Below, piece by piece: positions 20,401 to 29,799 of a stretch of DNA of 61,998 nt. The number at the start of each line of letters is the position of its first letter. The first letter of the stretch is position 1. The stretch spans positions 1-61,998 of the forward strand of contig JADEZP010000002.1 in NCBI GenBank assembly GCA_015206805.1. The letters run 5' to 3'. A model generated the notes under the pieces. It did not search any database. It was not told where the DNA came from and saw only the letters and a program-made list of their open reading frames with translations. This DNA comes from Quinella sp. 1Q7. GTDB taxonomy: Bacteria; Bacillota; Negativicutes; Selenomonadales; Selenomonadaceae. Both the position numbers and the translations under genes were made by a program.

Positions 20401-23400
20401 GCGGACTCATCGCCTACAACTACGAAAGCAGGATCACGAACTGTAAAATCAACACGTGCAATATCAACGGTGAGTATTTTGTCGGCGGATTGATCGGTAG
20501 CAACTACGGCGAAGTCAACGATTGCGCGGTCATCGGCGGTACTGTCAACGGCTGGGGTCGAGTCGGCGGACTTATCGGCGTCGGTGGCGGCACAATCAAG
20601 AACAACTTTGTCAACGCCACAGTCTATGGCGAAAGTCTCACCGGCGGACTTGTCGGCGCTGCCGAAGGCACAATCAACGACAATTTCTATTACAGCAACG
20701 TGGGCGGTATCGGCATAAACTACGGCACAGAATCCAACAACACGCGGCTTTATAAGCTCACGTTGCCCGACGGCGTTGTTGCAAACGGCGACGGCATTAA
20801 AACTTTCTACGACGTCCTCTACGCGGCAAAAGGCTCGACCATAACCTTTGACACGCTCCCCGGCGTGATTCTGAGCGGCGAATTGGCACCCGTCACCGTC
20901 AGCGACGCCGACATCGACCTGAGCAATGCAGTCACCGTCGTCACGAAACTTTGGGGCAGTGCAAGCGGCGCGGACGGCTCGGCGGACAATCCGTTCCTAA
21001 TCGGCACGGTTGAAGATTTGCAGTATCTGGCTGAATACGTCAACGGCGGCAAAGACAGCGCGGGCTTTACGTTCAAACTTGCGGGCAACATCGACATGAG
21101 CGGCGTCGAAGACTTTACGCCCGTCGGCGACGAATCCAATCCGTTCAACGGCACATTCGACGGCGGCGACTTCAAAATCAGCAACCTCAAAGTCAGCGGC
21201 AACGATTACGTCGGATTGTTCGGCAATGTCGGCGAAGACGGCACAGTTCAAAACGTCGCGCTCGAAAACGTCGACATCGGCGGCAATGAGCGTGTCGGCG
21301 GCGTCGTCGGCTACAACAACGGAACAGTCACGGGCGGCACGGTCAGCGGCACAGTCAGCGGCGAGTACGGCGTCGGCGGGCTTATCGGTCGCAACAACGG
21401 CACAGTCACGGAAGGCACCTTCAGCGGCAAAGTCAACGGCGGTCGATATATCGGCGGGCTCGTCGGTCAAAACAACAACGGCGGCACAGTCACGGGCAGT
21501 TTTGCCGACGCCATAGTCCGCAGCAATCCCAGAGTCGGCGGCGCACTCGTCGGCTCAAACTCCGGCACCGTCAGCGACAATTTCTATCACAGCAACAGGA
21601 ACGCTATCGGCAGCGGCAAAGGCACTGCCTCCAACAACACGCGGCTTTATAAGCTCACGTTGCCCGACGGCGTCATTGCAAACGGCGATAACGTTGAAAC
21701 TTTCGACGGCGTCGCCTACGCGCCAAGAAACTCGAACGTCACGTTTACGGTAAAGCCCGGCTACGTCCTAAGCGGCAAATTGTCGCCCGTCACTGTCCGC
21801 AGTGCCGACATCAACTTGAGCAAATCAGTCACCGTCACGAGACTTTGGGGCGACGGCGACGGCTCAACGACGAATCCGTTCCTAATCAACACGGCTGAAG
21901 ATTTACAGCATCTGTCAAGCTATGTAAACGACGGCAACGACTGCGCGGACTTAACCTTCAAGCTCAACGCCAATATTGACATGAGCGGCGTCGCAAACTT
22001 CGCGCCAATCGGCAACCGAAACAATATGTTCAGCGGCACATTCGACGGCGACAATAAAACTATCAGCAACCTCAAAATCAGCGGCAGTAACAGTTACGTC
22101 GGCTTGTTCGGCTACAACGGCGGCACGATTCAAAATCTCACGCTCGCCGACGCCACAGTCAGCGGCGCGTCGAATGTCGGCGGACTTGTCGGATATAACG
22201 GCGGCACAGTCAGCGGTTGCACGGTGACAAGCACAGTCAGCGGCACGGAATATGTCGGCGGCTTGGTCGGCTTGAACAGCGGTACACTCAACGGCAATTT
22301 CTGTCACAGCAACAAAATTGCGGTCGGCGACGAATCCGAAACCGATATCACGAAACTTTACGAACTGACGTTGCCCGAAGGCGTCACGGCTGATAAAACA
22401 AAGCTAGTCGTCGGCAACAAATCTTACGTCACGGCGGGCGAAGTCACGCTCACCGCGAAGGATACCGATACGGGCGAAATTCTCGGCACCGTGTCAGCCG
22501 ACGTCGCGGAGGATGTCGCCATTTCTGCGGACGGCGCGGAGGATAATCCGTATATCACAATCACCATCGACGACAAGCCCACGATATACGGCGGCGCGGG
22601 TCAAAACATCGTTACGGGCGGCAACGCGCTTGTCGAACTCGACGCCGATAAAAAACGCGACGGCGCAGTTATCAACGTCAGCGGCGGCTCGACGACAATC
22701 ACCGGCTTCAACAATACAATCGGCGGCTTCACGGGCGACACCATTGCCGTTGACGAGTTGAATCTTTCCGAAACGAAATTCACGTTCGGCGGCGAAAATC
22801 TCACGATTGAGGGCGCGAACTTCCGCACGATTGTTGAGGGCGTTTCGACGACGGGCGCGGGTTACATGACGCAATACCTTCAGAACGCGACGGACGGCAC
22901 CGTTTACAAGGCGGCAATCGGCGGCGAAAGTTCCACCCTGTACGTCGCGGCTGACGAGGACGTTCGCGCCAACGCTTACATCGGCAAGAACAGCAAGGTC
23001 GACTTCGCGAACTTTTCGGGCAGCGCGGTCGTCGACTTGGCGAAGGTCGGCACGGACGATTATTGGATTGACAGCAAGCTCGGCGGCGAAAGCGCATATT
23101 TCGACGGCGTCAATCAGCTCGTCGGCGGCGCGGACGAAATTATTTTCAAGGGCTCGGACGCGAACGAAACGCTCACTGCGGGCAGCGGTAACACGTCGAT
23201 TTACGGCGGCGGCGGCACGAACATTTTGAGCGGCTACAGCGGGCGCGACAAATCGGGCTCGACGACTTTCTTCTTGCTCGGCGTCAATGACAAAGCGGTC
23301 AACACAATCAACGACTTCGAGTTCGTCGGCTCCGACAATTACGGCGGCGTCAAATCAACGGCGGACGCGCTTGAAATCGACATTGAGAACAATCACTTCA

Positions 23401-24065
23401 GCGACGTTAAAATTGACGGCAACGACTTGGTGATTGACGTCACGAAAAATGACGGCACTGCAACTGAACGCGCCGTGCTCGAAGGCGGCTTGGGCAAAGA
23501 TTTTGTCGTCAATGGTCTTGTCGCGCAGGTCGGCGATACTGCTGTCAACGTCGACGACAAGGCGCAATATTATCTGGCACTCGGCGCGAACGCCACAGTC
23601 AACGTCGGCGGCAGCGGCGACGAAAGTATCTGGCTCGACGACCCCGACAGCGGCAAAGAGTTTGAAGGCGACTTTACGGTCATTGACGCGCGCAACTCGA
23701 CGGGCAAGTCGAAACTCGCGGGCAATACCGCTGACAATGTCATTTACGCGGGCAGCGGCGCAACGAGTTTGTGGGGCGGCAACGGCGGCAACGATTTGAT
23801 GTACGGCGGCGCGGGTGTCGATGAATTTTACTACGCGGCGGGCAACGGCTCCGACACGATTAATGCGGGCAGCGGCGACGGCGTCCAATTCGTCGACATA
23901 ACGCTTGACGACATCACAATTGACACGGTCACATCTTCGGCGGTCGCGTTCAGCTTCAAAGACGGCGGCAAACTCACCGTCAACGACAATAACAGCGGCG
24001 TCACCTTCACTGTCGGCAATGAAACTTATCGGCTCAACGGCAACCGCGAATTTGAACGCAAGTAA
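17445..24065 (+). CDS. GLUG-repeat, RTX-like surface/secreted protein (2206 aa)
   Basis: A paralogue of the 5207-aa protein with the same MEFIFDLQRFDG start and SD spacing. Six module linkers are visible (near nt 18033, 18928, 19818, 20738, 21642 and 22356), so it is a shorter version of the same architecture. The segments around nt 21440-21780 and 22130-24050 are close to identical to 14700-15100 and 15380-17330 of the upstream gene. This indicates recent duplication or gene conversion. The C-terminus has the same RTX-like repeats and ends NETYRLNGNREFERK. No Sec signal is present; type I secretion is inferred. Confidence 0.9.
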   Translation: MEFIFDLQRFDGEVSIWDGTVGTVHAAVDGVITITTAQQLAALAKAVNNGTNFRGITIKLGADIDLNNIDWTPIGNYDNRFQGTFDGDGHTIRNLKTSINEDYVGLFGYVDGGIVKNVTLINFDVSGDYSYVGGLVGFNDGGTITGNTVVGTANGTTTTFSDVGGLVGRNYGGTVSGNTFCSNKDAVGDSFRTVENNTRLYKITLLEGVTVDGEGLKTIDGVTYAVSGSTVKFTIKRGVTLSEKLDTVTVNGDIDLSGITVTDHWNALNGSDGSEENPYLISTVEGLQYLATYVNVVTNNDEKNCTGVHFKLTNDLDLSSVESWTPIGRSTSVWLDGVSDGAFNGTFDGDGHTISNLTITGTNGNVGLFGCVRYRGVVHDITLTNVNISGSGHVGGIVGENWGTVHNNTISGTIKGDDAVGGIVGFDGKIGYLGGTLHSNTVFSEVSGNTNVGGLAGYNGGDPITGGAIVRDNKYYSNKDAVGLNYEHGISSNNTRYYKLTLPEGVTVTGEPDTLSDGTNIYYTGNVTLNLADNPDDKYIKSTTYNADGTYTYTISDETPITIGNCPKIGNIVFDRSTYQYLINTVEDLQSLAAYVNGGNDCADLTFKLNADIDMSSVGNFTPIGNRNNQFAGTFDGGDFKISNLKINGDNHVGLFGDNKGTVKNVTLDNVYIKGNLNVGGLVGWNSGTVSDSKVTGTVDGHYFIGGFVGQNNGGGPVTGNTFNGIVDGIEIVGGLVGWNKGTVTGGTVNGTVKGSLNVGGLVGSNDGTVSDNIFYSNKNAVGNSGGTVENNTRYYKLTLPDGVTAEGDGVKIVDGVTYATSGSTVTFTIKRGVVLSDKLDPVTVNGDLDLKNGITVTDHWNVLNGGDGSEENPYLIGTVEGLQYLANYVNASDEYYYTNNENQCEGLNFKLAADLDLSSVANWTTIGYRDNPFRGTFDGDGHTISNLTITGKSKYVGLFGNVGKGGTVQNVTLDNVNVSGKDSVGGLIAYNYESRITNCKINTCNINGEYFVGGLIGSNYGEVNDCAVIGGTVNGWGRVGGLIGVGGGTIKNNFVNATVYGESLTGGLVGAAEGTINDNFYYSNVGGIGINYGTESNNTRLYKLTLPDGVVANGDGIKTFYDVLYAAKGSTITFDTLPGVILSGELAPVTVSDADIDLSNAVTVVTKLWGSASGADGSADNPFLIGTVEDLQYLAEYVNGGKDSAGFTFKLAGNIDMSGVEDFTPVGDESNPFNGTFDGGDFKISNLKVSGNDYVGLFGNVGEDGTVQNVALENVDIGGNERVGGVVGYNNGTVTGGTVSGTVSGEYGVGGLIGRNNGTVTEGTFSGKVNGGRYIGGLVGQNNNGGTVTGSFADAIVRSNPRVGGALVGSNSGTVSDNFYHSNRNAIGSGKGTASNNTRLYKLTLPDGVIANGDNVETFDGVAYAPRNSNVTFTVKPGYVLSGKLSPVTVRSADINLSKSVTVTRLWGDGDGSTTNPFLINTAEDLQHLSSYVNDGNDCADLTFKLNANIDMSGVANFAPIGNRNNMFSGTFDGDNKTISNLKISGSNSYVGLFGYNGGTIQNLTLADATVSGASNVGGLVGYNGGTVSGCTVTSTVSGTEYVGGLVGLNSGTLNGNFCHSNKIAVGDESETDITKLYELTLPEGVTADKTKLVVGNKSYVTAGEVTLTAKDTDTGEILGTVSADVAEDVAISADGAEDNPYITITIDDKPTIYGGAGQNIVTGGNALVELDADKKRDGAVINVSGGSTTITGFNNTIGGFTGDTIAVDELNLSETKFTFGGENLTIEGANFRTIVEGVSTTGAGYMTQYLQNATDGTVYKAAIGGESSTLYVAADEDVRANAYIGKNSKVDFANFSGSAVVDLAKVGTDDYWIDSKLGGESAYFDGVNQLVGGADEIIFKGSDANETLTAGSGNTSIYGGGGTNILSGYSGRDKSGSTTFFLLGVNDKAVNTINDFEFVGSDNYGGVKSTADALEIDIENNHFSDVKIDGNDLVIDVTKNDGTATERAVLEGGLGKDFVVNGLVAQVGDTAVNVDDKAQYYLALGANATVNVGGSGDESIWLDDPDSGKEFEGDFTVIDARNSTGKSKLAGNTADNVIYAGSGATSLWGGNGGNDLMYGGAGVDEFYYAAGNGSDTINAGSGDGVQFVDITLDDITIDTVTSSAVAFSFKDGGKLTVNDNNSGVTFTVGNETYRLNGNREFERK

Positions 24066-24098
24066 GATTGCCAGATTGCCAGATTGCGAGATTGCAAG
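24065..24098 (+). repeat. Four tandem 8-bp AGATTGCN repeats
   Basis: AGATTGCC, AGATTGCC, AGATTGCG and AGATTGCA follow each other without gaps, directly after the stop codon of the 2206-aa gene. The same core word returns in forward and inverted copies at 35743-35832. Confidence 0.75.
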
Positions 24099-24105
24099 TA
24101 AAAAA

Positions 24106-24135
24106 CCCTCGGCAAATTTGTCGGGGGATTTTTTT
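24106..24135 (+). terminator. Rho-independent terminator
   Basis: Same stem and loop as the terminator at 17356 (CCCTCG/CGGGGG), preceded by five A and followed by a T run. Confidence 0.8.
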
Positions 24136-24136
24136 A

Positions 24137-24166
24137 TTGACACGACGTTATATTTCGCTGTAAAGT
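24137..24166 (+). promoter_or_regulatory. Class 1 promoter of the 1824-aa gene
   Basis: TTGACA at 24137-24142, 18-nt spacer, TAAAGT at 24161-24166. SD AAGGAGG at 24181-24187 precedes the ATG at 24196. Confidence 0.7.
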
Positions 24167-24195
24167 TTCGTATAAGTTTCAAGGAGGCGATTACC

Positions 24196-27100
24196 ATGGA
24201 ATTTATTTTTGATTTGCAACGATTCGACAGCGCGTTCGGCGGCGGCAGCGGCACCGAATCCGACCCCTATAAAATTTCCGCCGTTGAACACCTGCAACAG
24301 CTCGAAAGCGACGTAAGCGACGGCAACACCTACGAAGGCAAATATTTCAAGGTCACGGTCGACATCGATTTAAATAACATCAACTGGGAGCCAATCGGCT
24401 ACGCCAACGGTTTCGCCAAGCGGTCGTTCAGCGGCACGTTCGACGGCGACGGTCACACGATAAGCAACCTGACAATCAAACAGGAATACACTTTTAAAGC
24501 CTTGTTCGGTTACGTCGAGGGCGGCACGATTCAAAACCTCAAGCTCGATAACTTCAACGTCAAAGGCACTTTGCATGTCGGCGCACTCGTCGGCTTCAAC
24601 GACGGCGGCACGATTAAGAACATCACTGCTACCAACATCAATATAAGCGACAGCGGCGACGGTACAGACGAAAATCTCGGCGGACTCGTCGGCACCAATC
24701 AAAGCGGCACAGTCACGGACTGCACGGTCAGCGGCACAATCAATACCAAAGGCATCACTGTCGGCGGTGTTGTCGGCTCGAACTACAGCACAGTCAGCAA
24801 CTGCACCTTCAACGGCACAATCGAAGGCAGACGAACCGTCGGCGGGCTTGTCGGCGAAAACTACGGCACAGTCAGCGGTGTCACGGTCAGCGGCACAGTC
24901 ACAGGCACGAGCGATGGTTACAGCATGGGCAACAATATCGGCGGGCTCGTCGGCTTCAGCGGCGGCGGCACAATCACAGGCACAGTCAGCGACGGCAGTT
25001 CCGTCACCGGAATTAATCGTGTCGGCGGGTTCGTCGGCTACAGCAACGGCGGCACAGTCAAAAACTGCACCTTCAACAACGGCACAGTTACGGGCACAAT
25101 CGAATACCTCGCCCCCATCAGCACGGGTGCTTTCGTCGGCGGTGCTGTCGGCTTAAGCCAAGGAGGCACCGTCGAAAGTTGTAATGTCAGCAACCTCACA
25201 ATCAACGGCAGCACAAGCATAGGAGGACTTGTCGGTTACAGCGGCGGCACGGTCAACGGCAACACAGCCACCAATATCACCGTCACCGGCGACGAACGTG
25301 ATTATTATTATAATGTCGGCGGACTTGTCGGCGAAAACCAAGGTACAGTCACAGGCAACACGGCAAGCGTCAGCTCCGTCAGCGGCAGTCATCTTATCGG
25401 CGGGCTTGTCGGCAAAAACGACTTCGGCACAGTTACAGGCAACACGTCAGTCGTCAACTCCGTCAGAGGCAAAGGTGTTATCGGCGGGCTTGTCGGACAA
25501 AACAGCGGCAAAGTCAACGGCAACGCGGCAGTCATCGGCACCGTCAGCGGCAGAGGTACTTTCGGCGAGCTTGTCGGCGAAAACAAAAATAACAGCACGG
25601 TCGGCACGGCGGACGCTCCCAACTACTATTACCAAAGCGGCGATTCAATTACTTTGATTGCCATCAACAATAACAGAGGCGTAACCCCGGTCAACACGCA
25701 GGTTTACAAAATCACGTTGCCGAGCGGTGTCACTGCCACGGGCGGCACTGCTGTCACCGTCGACGGCACGAATTACGCGGCGGGCACCGTCACACTAAGC
25801 GCGACCGCCTCCAACGCCGTCATCAAGTCGACAAACTACACGAACAACGACGACGGCACAGTCAGCGTCACGCTCAACGCAGATGCAAACCTAAGCAACG
25901 CCGTAAATTTTTATTACGCGGTCAACATTCCGAATTGCGTCCAAAGCGTCAACGGCACGAGCTACGGCGGCAACTACCCCAATTACTATCAGAACGGCAC
26001 GACGCTCAATCTCACCGCAAAGACGGGCTACAAGCTCAACAATACGTCGCTCACCGTCAGCTCCGACACGCCGTCAATCACCGCGACATTGGCGGACGGA
26101 GTTTACGTCTTCCAAAGCGGCGACAATTACATCCGCGCCACTAGCAGCAACGTTGCGACGAATAATTATCCCGACCTCACGCAAGCTTATCAGCTCACGT
26201 TGCCCGAAGGCGTCAACATCCCGACGAACAGCGGCGTCCTCACTGCGGGCGATAACTGTTACGTGGTGCCGAATTCGACCGTCACGCTCGCAATCGGCAA
26301 GGGCGCGGCACTCGTCGGCGTTGAGGGCATTGATAACGTCGCGGCGGATTCAAAAGGCAACGTCACCTTCACAGCAACGGGCGACGTGTCGATTGTTGCC
26401 GACAACATTTACTACACGGTCAGCGGAGTTGACGGACTCACTGTCGACGGCACGGGAACAATCATTGACGGCACGACTTACGCGGCGGGCTCCGTCACGT
26501 TGACGGCGGCGGACGGCTACACAATCCAAAACGTCAGCGTCAACGGCGAAACCCTCGACGGCGACACGTTCACGGTCAGCGCGGCGACAACGGTTTTGGC
26601 GGATTGTATCAAGTTCAACAACACCGACATATCGGCGGCGACGGGCGCGACTGTCGGCGGCACGACGGGCAACTTGAGCGCGTTCAACAGCGTTTATTCG
26701 ATAACTGCGGCGCGGGAAAATTCGACGCTCGTCGGCAACGCAAAAAATAACACCATCATCATTTCGGGCGGCGGGCGAAATATTTTGACGGGCGGGCTCG
26801 GCAACGACACTCACAAATTTGAATCGGGCAGTGGAATTGTCACGGACTTTGGAATCGGCGCGGTGGAATCGGGCAACGGCAAAATTTTACCTGCGCCGCT
26901 CGGCACCGACGTCGTCAAGCTCAACGGCACAGTCACGGGCATTTATTTTGATCGCGCCGCCTCCAATAAAAAGGACGCGACATTTATGGCGATTGTCGCC
27001 TACGACAGCGACGACGGCACGCATCTTATCGCCCTGCAAAACATTGCCAAGCGACCGGTCAAGACAGGCAAAAATCCCGTCTACCAGACCAACGACGTTG

Positions 27101-29670
27101 CGGCGGCGACAATGAAAATTTGGGACACGAGCAGCGGTAAGCAGGCGGTTTTGCCCGCGTCGAAACTCAAGCAACTTTTCCGCGACGTCGGCGAACTCGG
27201 CAATGTCGGCGATACCGACTTAAGCCCCGACGAAGACGACACGAGTTCCGACGCGCTGTACACGTTCAGCCCGCCCGAAAATGTCACCGCCGAATACACG
27301 GGCTCCGACGACAACGAAGTTATCATCAACGGCACGGCTTACTACACCGACGGCGCGACCTTCGACATCAGCGTCGACACAACGCAATATCACAAGCTCA
27401 ACGGCGACAGCAACTACACAGTCACGATTGACGGCGGCGCGGATATCGGCGTTGACGGCTATCCGAAAATCGGCAACCTCCGATTCAACAGCGCGACCGA
27501 CGAATATTTAATCGGCACCGCTTCCCAACTTCAACAGCTGGCAACTTACGTCAACGCGGGTCACGATTGCTACGGCTTGACGTTCAAGCTTGCGGGCAAC
27601 ATTGACATGAGCGGCGTCGAAAACTTCGCGCCAATCGCCGGCGGCACCAATCAATTCGGCGGCACATTCGACGGCAACAATAAAACTATCAGCAACCTCA
27701 AAATCAGCGGCGGCGATAACGTCGGCTTGTTCGGCAACCTCGACAGCGACGGCACAGTTAAAAATCTCACGCTCGAAAACGTCACGGTCAGCGGCAGTCA
27801 AAATGTCGGCGGCGTTGTCGGCGAAAATTTCGGCACGGTCAACGGTTGCAACGTCAACGGCACAGTCAGCGGCTCAAGCGGCGTCGGCGGAGTGGTCGGC
27901 GCGAACAGCGGCACGGTCAGCAACAGCGCGGCAGTCGTAAACGGCGCAGTTGTCGGCTCGAACAGCGGCACGGTCAGCAACAATTTTTCTTATGGCGGCG
28001 ACGCGAATCTTTACGAACTCGCGCTCGACGGCGTCACGGTTGACAGCGCAAAATTCACCGTCGGCAACAAATCTTACGTCGCGGCGGGCGAAGTCGCGTT
28101 CACGGCGGACGATGTCGGCGGCACGGTCAACGTCGCGGAAGATATGACGCTGAACGCGGATAATCATTATGTCAGAGTCAGCGGCGGCGGCAAGCCCACG
28201 ATTTTCGGCGGCGCGGGCGCGACAATCGTTACGGGCGGCGACGCACTTGTCGAACTCGACGCCGATTCAAATCGCGACGGCGCAGTTATCAACGTCAGCG
28301 GCGGGCGCACGACAATCACCGGCTCCAACAATACAATCGGCGGCTTCACGGGCGACACCATTGCCGTTGACGACCTCGACCTTTCCGAAATGAAATTCAC
28401 ATTCGGCGGCGAAAGCTTGACGATTAAAGGCGCGAACTTCCACACGATTGTTGAGGGCGTCTCGACGACGGGCGCGGACTACATGACGCAATATCTTCAG
28501 AACGCGACGGACGGCACCATTTACAAGGCGGCAATCGGCGCGGAAGGCTCGACAATGTATGTTGCGGCTGATGAAGACGTTCGCGCGAATGCCTACCTCG
28601 GCAAAGACAGCGCGGTTGACTTCACGGGCTACAGCGGCGACGCGGTCGTCGACTTGGGCGGCGATTTGTACGACAGCTCCATTGACGGCAATGCGGCTTA
28701 TTTCAACGGCGTCAATCAACTCGTCGGCGGCACGGGCAAGACGTTCTTCATTGGCTCCGACGCGAAAGAAACTTTAATTGCGGGCGCGGGCAACACGTCG
28801 ATTTACGGCGGCGGCGGCACGAACATTTTGAGCGGCTACGGCGGTCGCGACAAGGAAGGCTCGACGACGTTCATGGTGCTCGGCGTAAACGACGGCGCGG
28901 TCAACACAATCAGCGGCTTTGAATTCGTCGGCGAACACAATTACATCGACGCGCCGCTTGTCACCGCCGACCAAATCGAAACGGACATTGAGAACAATCA
29001 CTTCAGCAACGTGGCGATTGTCGGCGACGACCTGCTGATTGAGGTTACCGGCAACTCCACAGGCGTATCCGAAAAAGCCCTGCTCGTCGGCGGCGCGGGC
29101 AAAAACTTTGCAGTCAACGGCATTGTCGCGCAGGTCGGCTCAACCGCTGTCAACGTCGACGACAAGGCGGAATACTATCTTGCGACGGGTGCGAATGCCA
29201 CGGTCAACGTCGACGGCTCGGTTGACGGCAAACTTTCAATCTGGCTCGGCGACGACGGACGCGATATGCAGTTTGAAGGCGACTTTACCGTTATTGACGC
29301 GCGCAACTCGACGGGCAAAGCTGAACTCGCGGGCAACGACGCCGACAACGTCATTTACGCGGGCAACGGCGCAACGAGTTTGTGGGGCGGCAACGGCGGC
29401 AACGATTTGATGTACGGCGGCGCGGCGGCTGATGAATTCTACTACGCGGCGGGCAACGGCTCCGACACGATTAATGCGGGCAGCGGCGACAGCGTCTACT
29501 TCGTCAATCTCACGCTTGACGACATAACAATCGACACGATAACATCTTCGGCGGTCGCGTTCAGCTTCAAAGACGGCGGCAAACTCACCGTCAACGACAA
29601 TAACAGCGGCGTCACCTTCACGGTCGGCAATGAAACTTATCGGCTCAACAACAGGCGCGAATTCGAATGA
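24196..29670 (+). CDS. Chimeric GLUG-repeat, RTX-like surface protein (1824 aa)
   Basis: The start at 24196 is chosen because it has the SD and the family N-terminus MEFIFDLQRFD. The open frame extends further upstream, but that part overlaps the preceding gene, terminator and promoter. Order of parts: a GLUG block (about residues 15-475); InlB-like linker repeats (about 490-800); a complete type B RTX-like module (about 830-1010, with GGRNILTGG, GNDTHKFESGSG and KQAVLPASKLKQLFRD); a second small GLUG block (about 1090-1270); and finally the type A RTX-like C-terminus ending NETYRLNNRREFE. It therefore carries both C-terminal types that other family members carry singly, which suggests origin by recombination between paralogues. 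Type I secretion is inferred. Confidence 0.88.
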   Translation: MEFIFDLQRFDSAFGGGSGTESDPYKISAVEHLQQLESDVSDGNTYEGKYFKVTVDIDLNNINWEPIGYANGFAKRSFSGTFDGDGHTISNLTIKQEYTFKALFGYVEGGTIQNLKLDNFNVKGTLHVGALVGFNDGGTIKNITATNINISDSGDGTDENLGGLVGTNQSGTVTDCTVSGTINTKGITVGGVVGSNYSTVSNCTFNGTIEGRRTVGGLVGENYGTVSGVTVSGTVTGTSDGYSMGNNIGGLVGFSGGGTITGTVSDGSSVTGINRVGGFVGYSNGGTVKNCTFNNGTVTGTIEYLAPISTGAFVGGAVGLSQGGTVESCNVSNLTINGSTSIGGLVGYSGGTVNGNTATNITVTGDERDYYYNVGGLVGENQGTVTGNTASVSSVSGSHLIGGLVGKNDFGTVTGNTSVVNSVRGKGVIGGLVGQNSGKVNGNAAVIGTVSGRGTFGELVGENKNNSTVGTADAPNYYYQSGDSITLIAINNNRGVTPVNTQVYKITLPSGVTATGGTAVTVDGTNYAAGTVTLSATASNAVIKSTNYTNNDDGTVSVTLNADANLSNAVNFYYAVNIPNCVQSVNGTSYGGNYPNYYQNGTTLNLTAKTGYKLNNTSLTVSSDTPSITATLADGVYVFQSGDNYIRATSSNVATNNYPDLTQAYQLTLPEGVNIPTNSGVLTAGDNCYVVPNSTVTLAIGKGAALVGVEGIDNVAADSKGNVTFTATGDVSIVADNIYYTVSGVDGLTVDGTGTIIDGTTYAAGSVTLTAADGYTIQNVSVNGETLDGDTFTVSAATTVLADCIKFNNTDISAATGATVGGTTGNLSAFNSVYSITAARENSTLVGNAKNNTIIISGGGRNILTGGLGNDTHKFESGSGIVTDFGIGAVESGNGKILPAPLGTDVVKLNGTVTGIYFDRAASNKKDATFMAIVAYDSDDGTHLIALQNIAKRPVKTGKNPVYQTNDVAAATMKIWDTSSGKQAVLPASKLKQLFRDVGELGNVGDTDLSPDEDDTSSDALYTFSPPENVTAEYTGSDDNEVIINGTAYYTDGATFDISVDTTQYHKLNGDSNYTVTIDGGADIGVDGYPKIGNLRFNSATDEYLIGTASQLQQLATYVNAGHDCYGLTFKLAGNIDMSGVENFAPIAGGTNQFGGTFDGNNKTISNLKISGGDNVGLFGNLDSDGTVKNLTLENVTVSGSQNVGGVVGENFGTVNGCNVNGTVSGSSGVGGVVGANSGTVSNSAAVVNGAVVGSNSGTVSNNFSYGGDANLYELALDGVTVDSAKFTVGNKSYVAAGEVAFTADDVGGTVNVAEDMTLNADNHYVRVSGGGKPTIFGGAGATIVTGGDALVELDADSNRDGAVINVSGGRTTITGSNNTIGGFTGDTIAVDDLDLSEMKFTFGGESLTIKGANFHTIVEGVSTTGADYMTQYLQNATDGTIYKAAIGAEGSTMYVAADEDVRANAYLGKDSAVDFTGYSGDAVVDLGGDLYDSSIDGNAAYFNGVNQLVGGTGKTFFIGSDAKETLIAGAGNTSIYGGGGTNILSGYGGRDKEGSTTFMVLGVNDGAVNTISGFEFVGEHNYIDAPLVTADQIETDIENNHFSNVAIVGDDLLIEVTGNSTGVSEKALLVGGAGKNFAVNGIVAQVGSTAVNVDDKAEYYLATGANATVNVDGSVDGKLSIWLGDDGRDMQFEGDFTVIDARNSTGKAELAGNDADNVIYAGNGATSLWGGNGGNDLMYGGAAADEFYYAAGNGSDTINAGSGDSVYFVNLTLDDITIDTITSSAVAFSFKDGGKLTVNDNNSGVTFTVGNETYRLNNRREFE

Positions 29671-29700
29671 GCGGCAACAGCGGCTGACATAAAAAATTTT

Positions 29701-29735
29701 CCCCCAACGTCTCAACAGGCGGCGGGGGATTTTTT
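29701..29735 (+). terminator. Rho-independent terminator
   Basis: A CCCCC arm and a GGGGG arm flank a roughly 18-nt loop, then a T run. It directly precedes the next promoter. Confidence 0.75.
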
Positions 29736-29737
29736 CG

Positions 29738-29766
29738 TTGACAGAAAATTTCTGCGGGTGTAAAGT
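29738..29766 (+). promoter_or_regulatory. Class 2 promoter with palindromic spacer
   Basis: TTGACA at 29738-29743, 17-nt spacer, TAAAGT at 29761-29766. Overlapping the end of the -35 box lies a perfect inverted repeat, CAGAAA-A-TTTCTG (29742-29754). The same sequence is in the promoter at 37448. Its place between -35 and -10 fits a repressor operator; that role is inferred. Confidence 0.65.
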
Positions 29767-29781
29767 TACTTTATCTGATTC

Positions 29782-29799
29782 AAGGAGGAATGCAACATG
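29782..29799 (+). promoter_or_regulatory. SD with two staggered start codons
   Basis: AAGGAGG (29782-29788) is followed by ATG at 29790 (1-nt spacing, poor) and ATG at 29797 (8-nt spacing, good). The two starts are in different frames. The C9 tract downstream decides which of them, if either, reads into the protein body. At C9 neither does. Confidence 0.6.

Noticed and set aside
23905..24195. N-terminal extension of the 1824-aa protein
   Set aside because: It would overlap the upstream gene, a terminator and a promoter; the SD and family N-terminus place the start at 24196.
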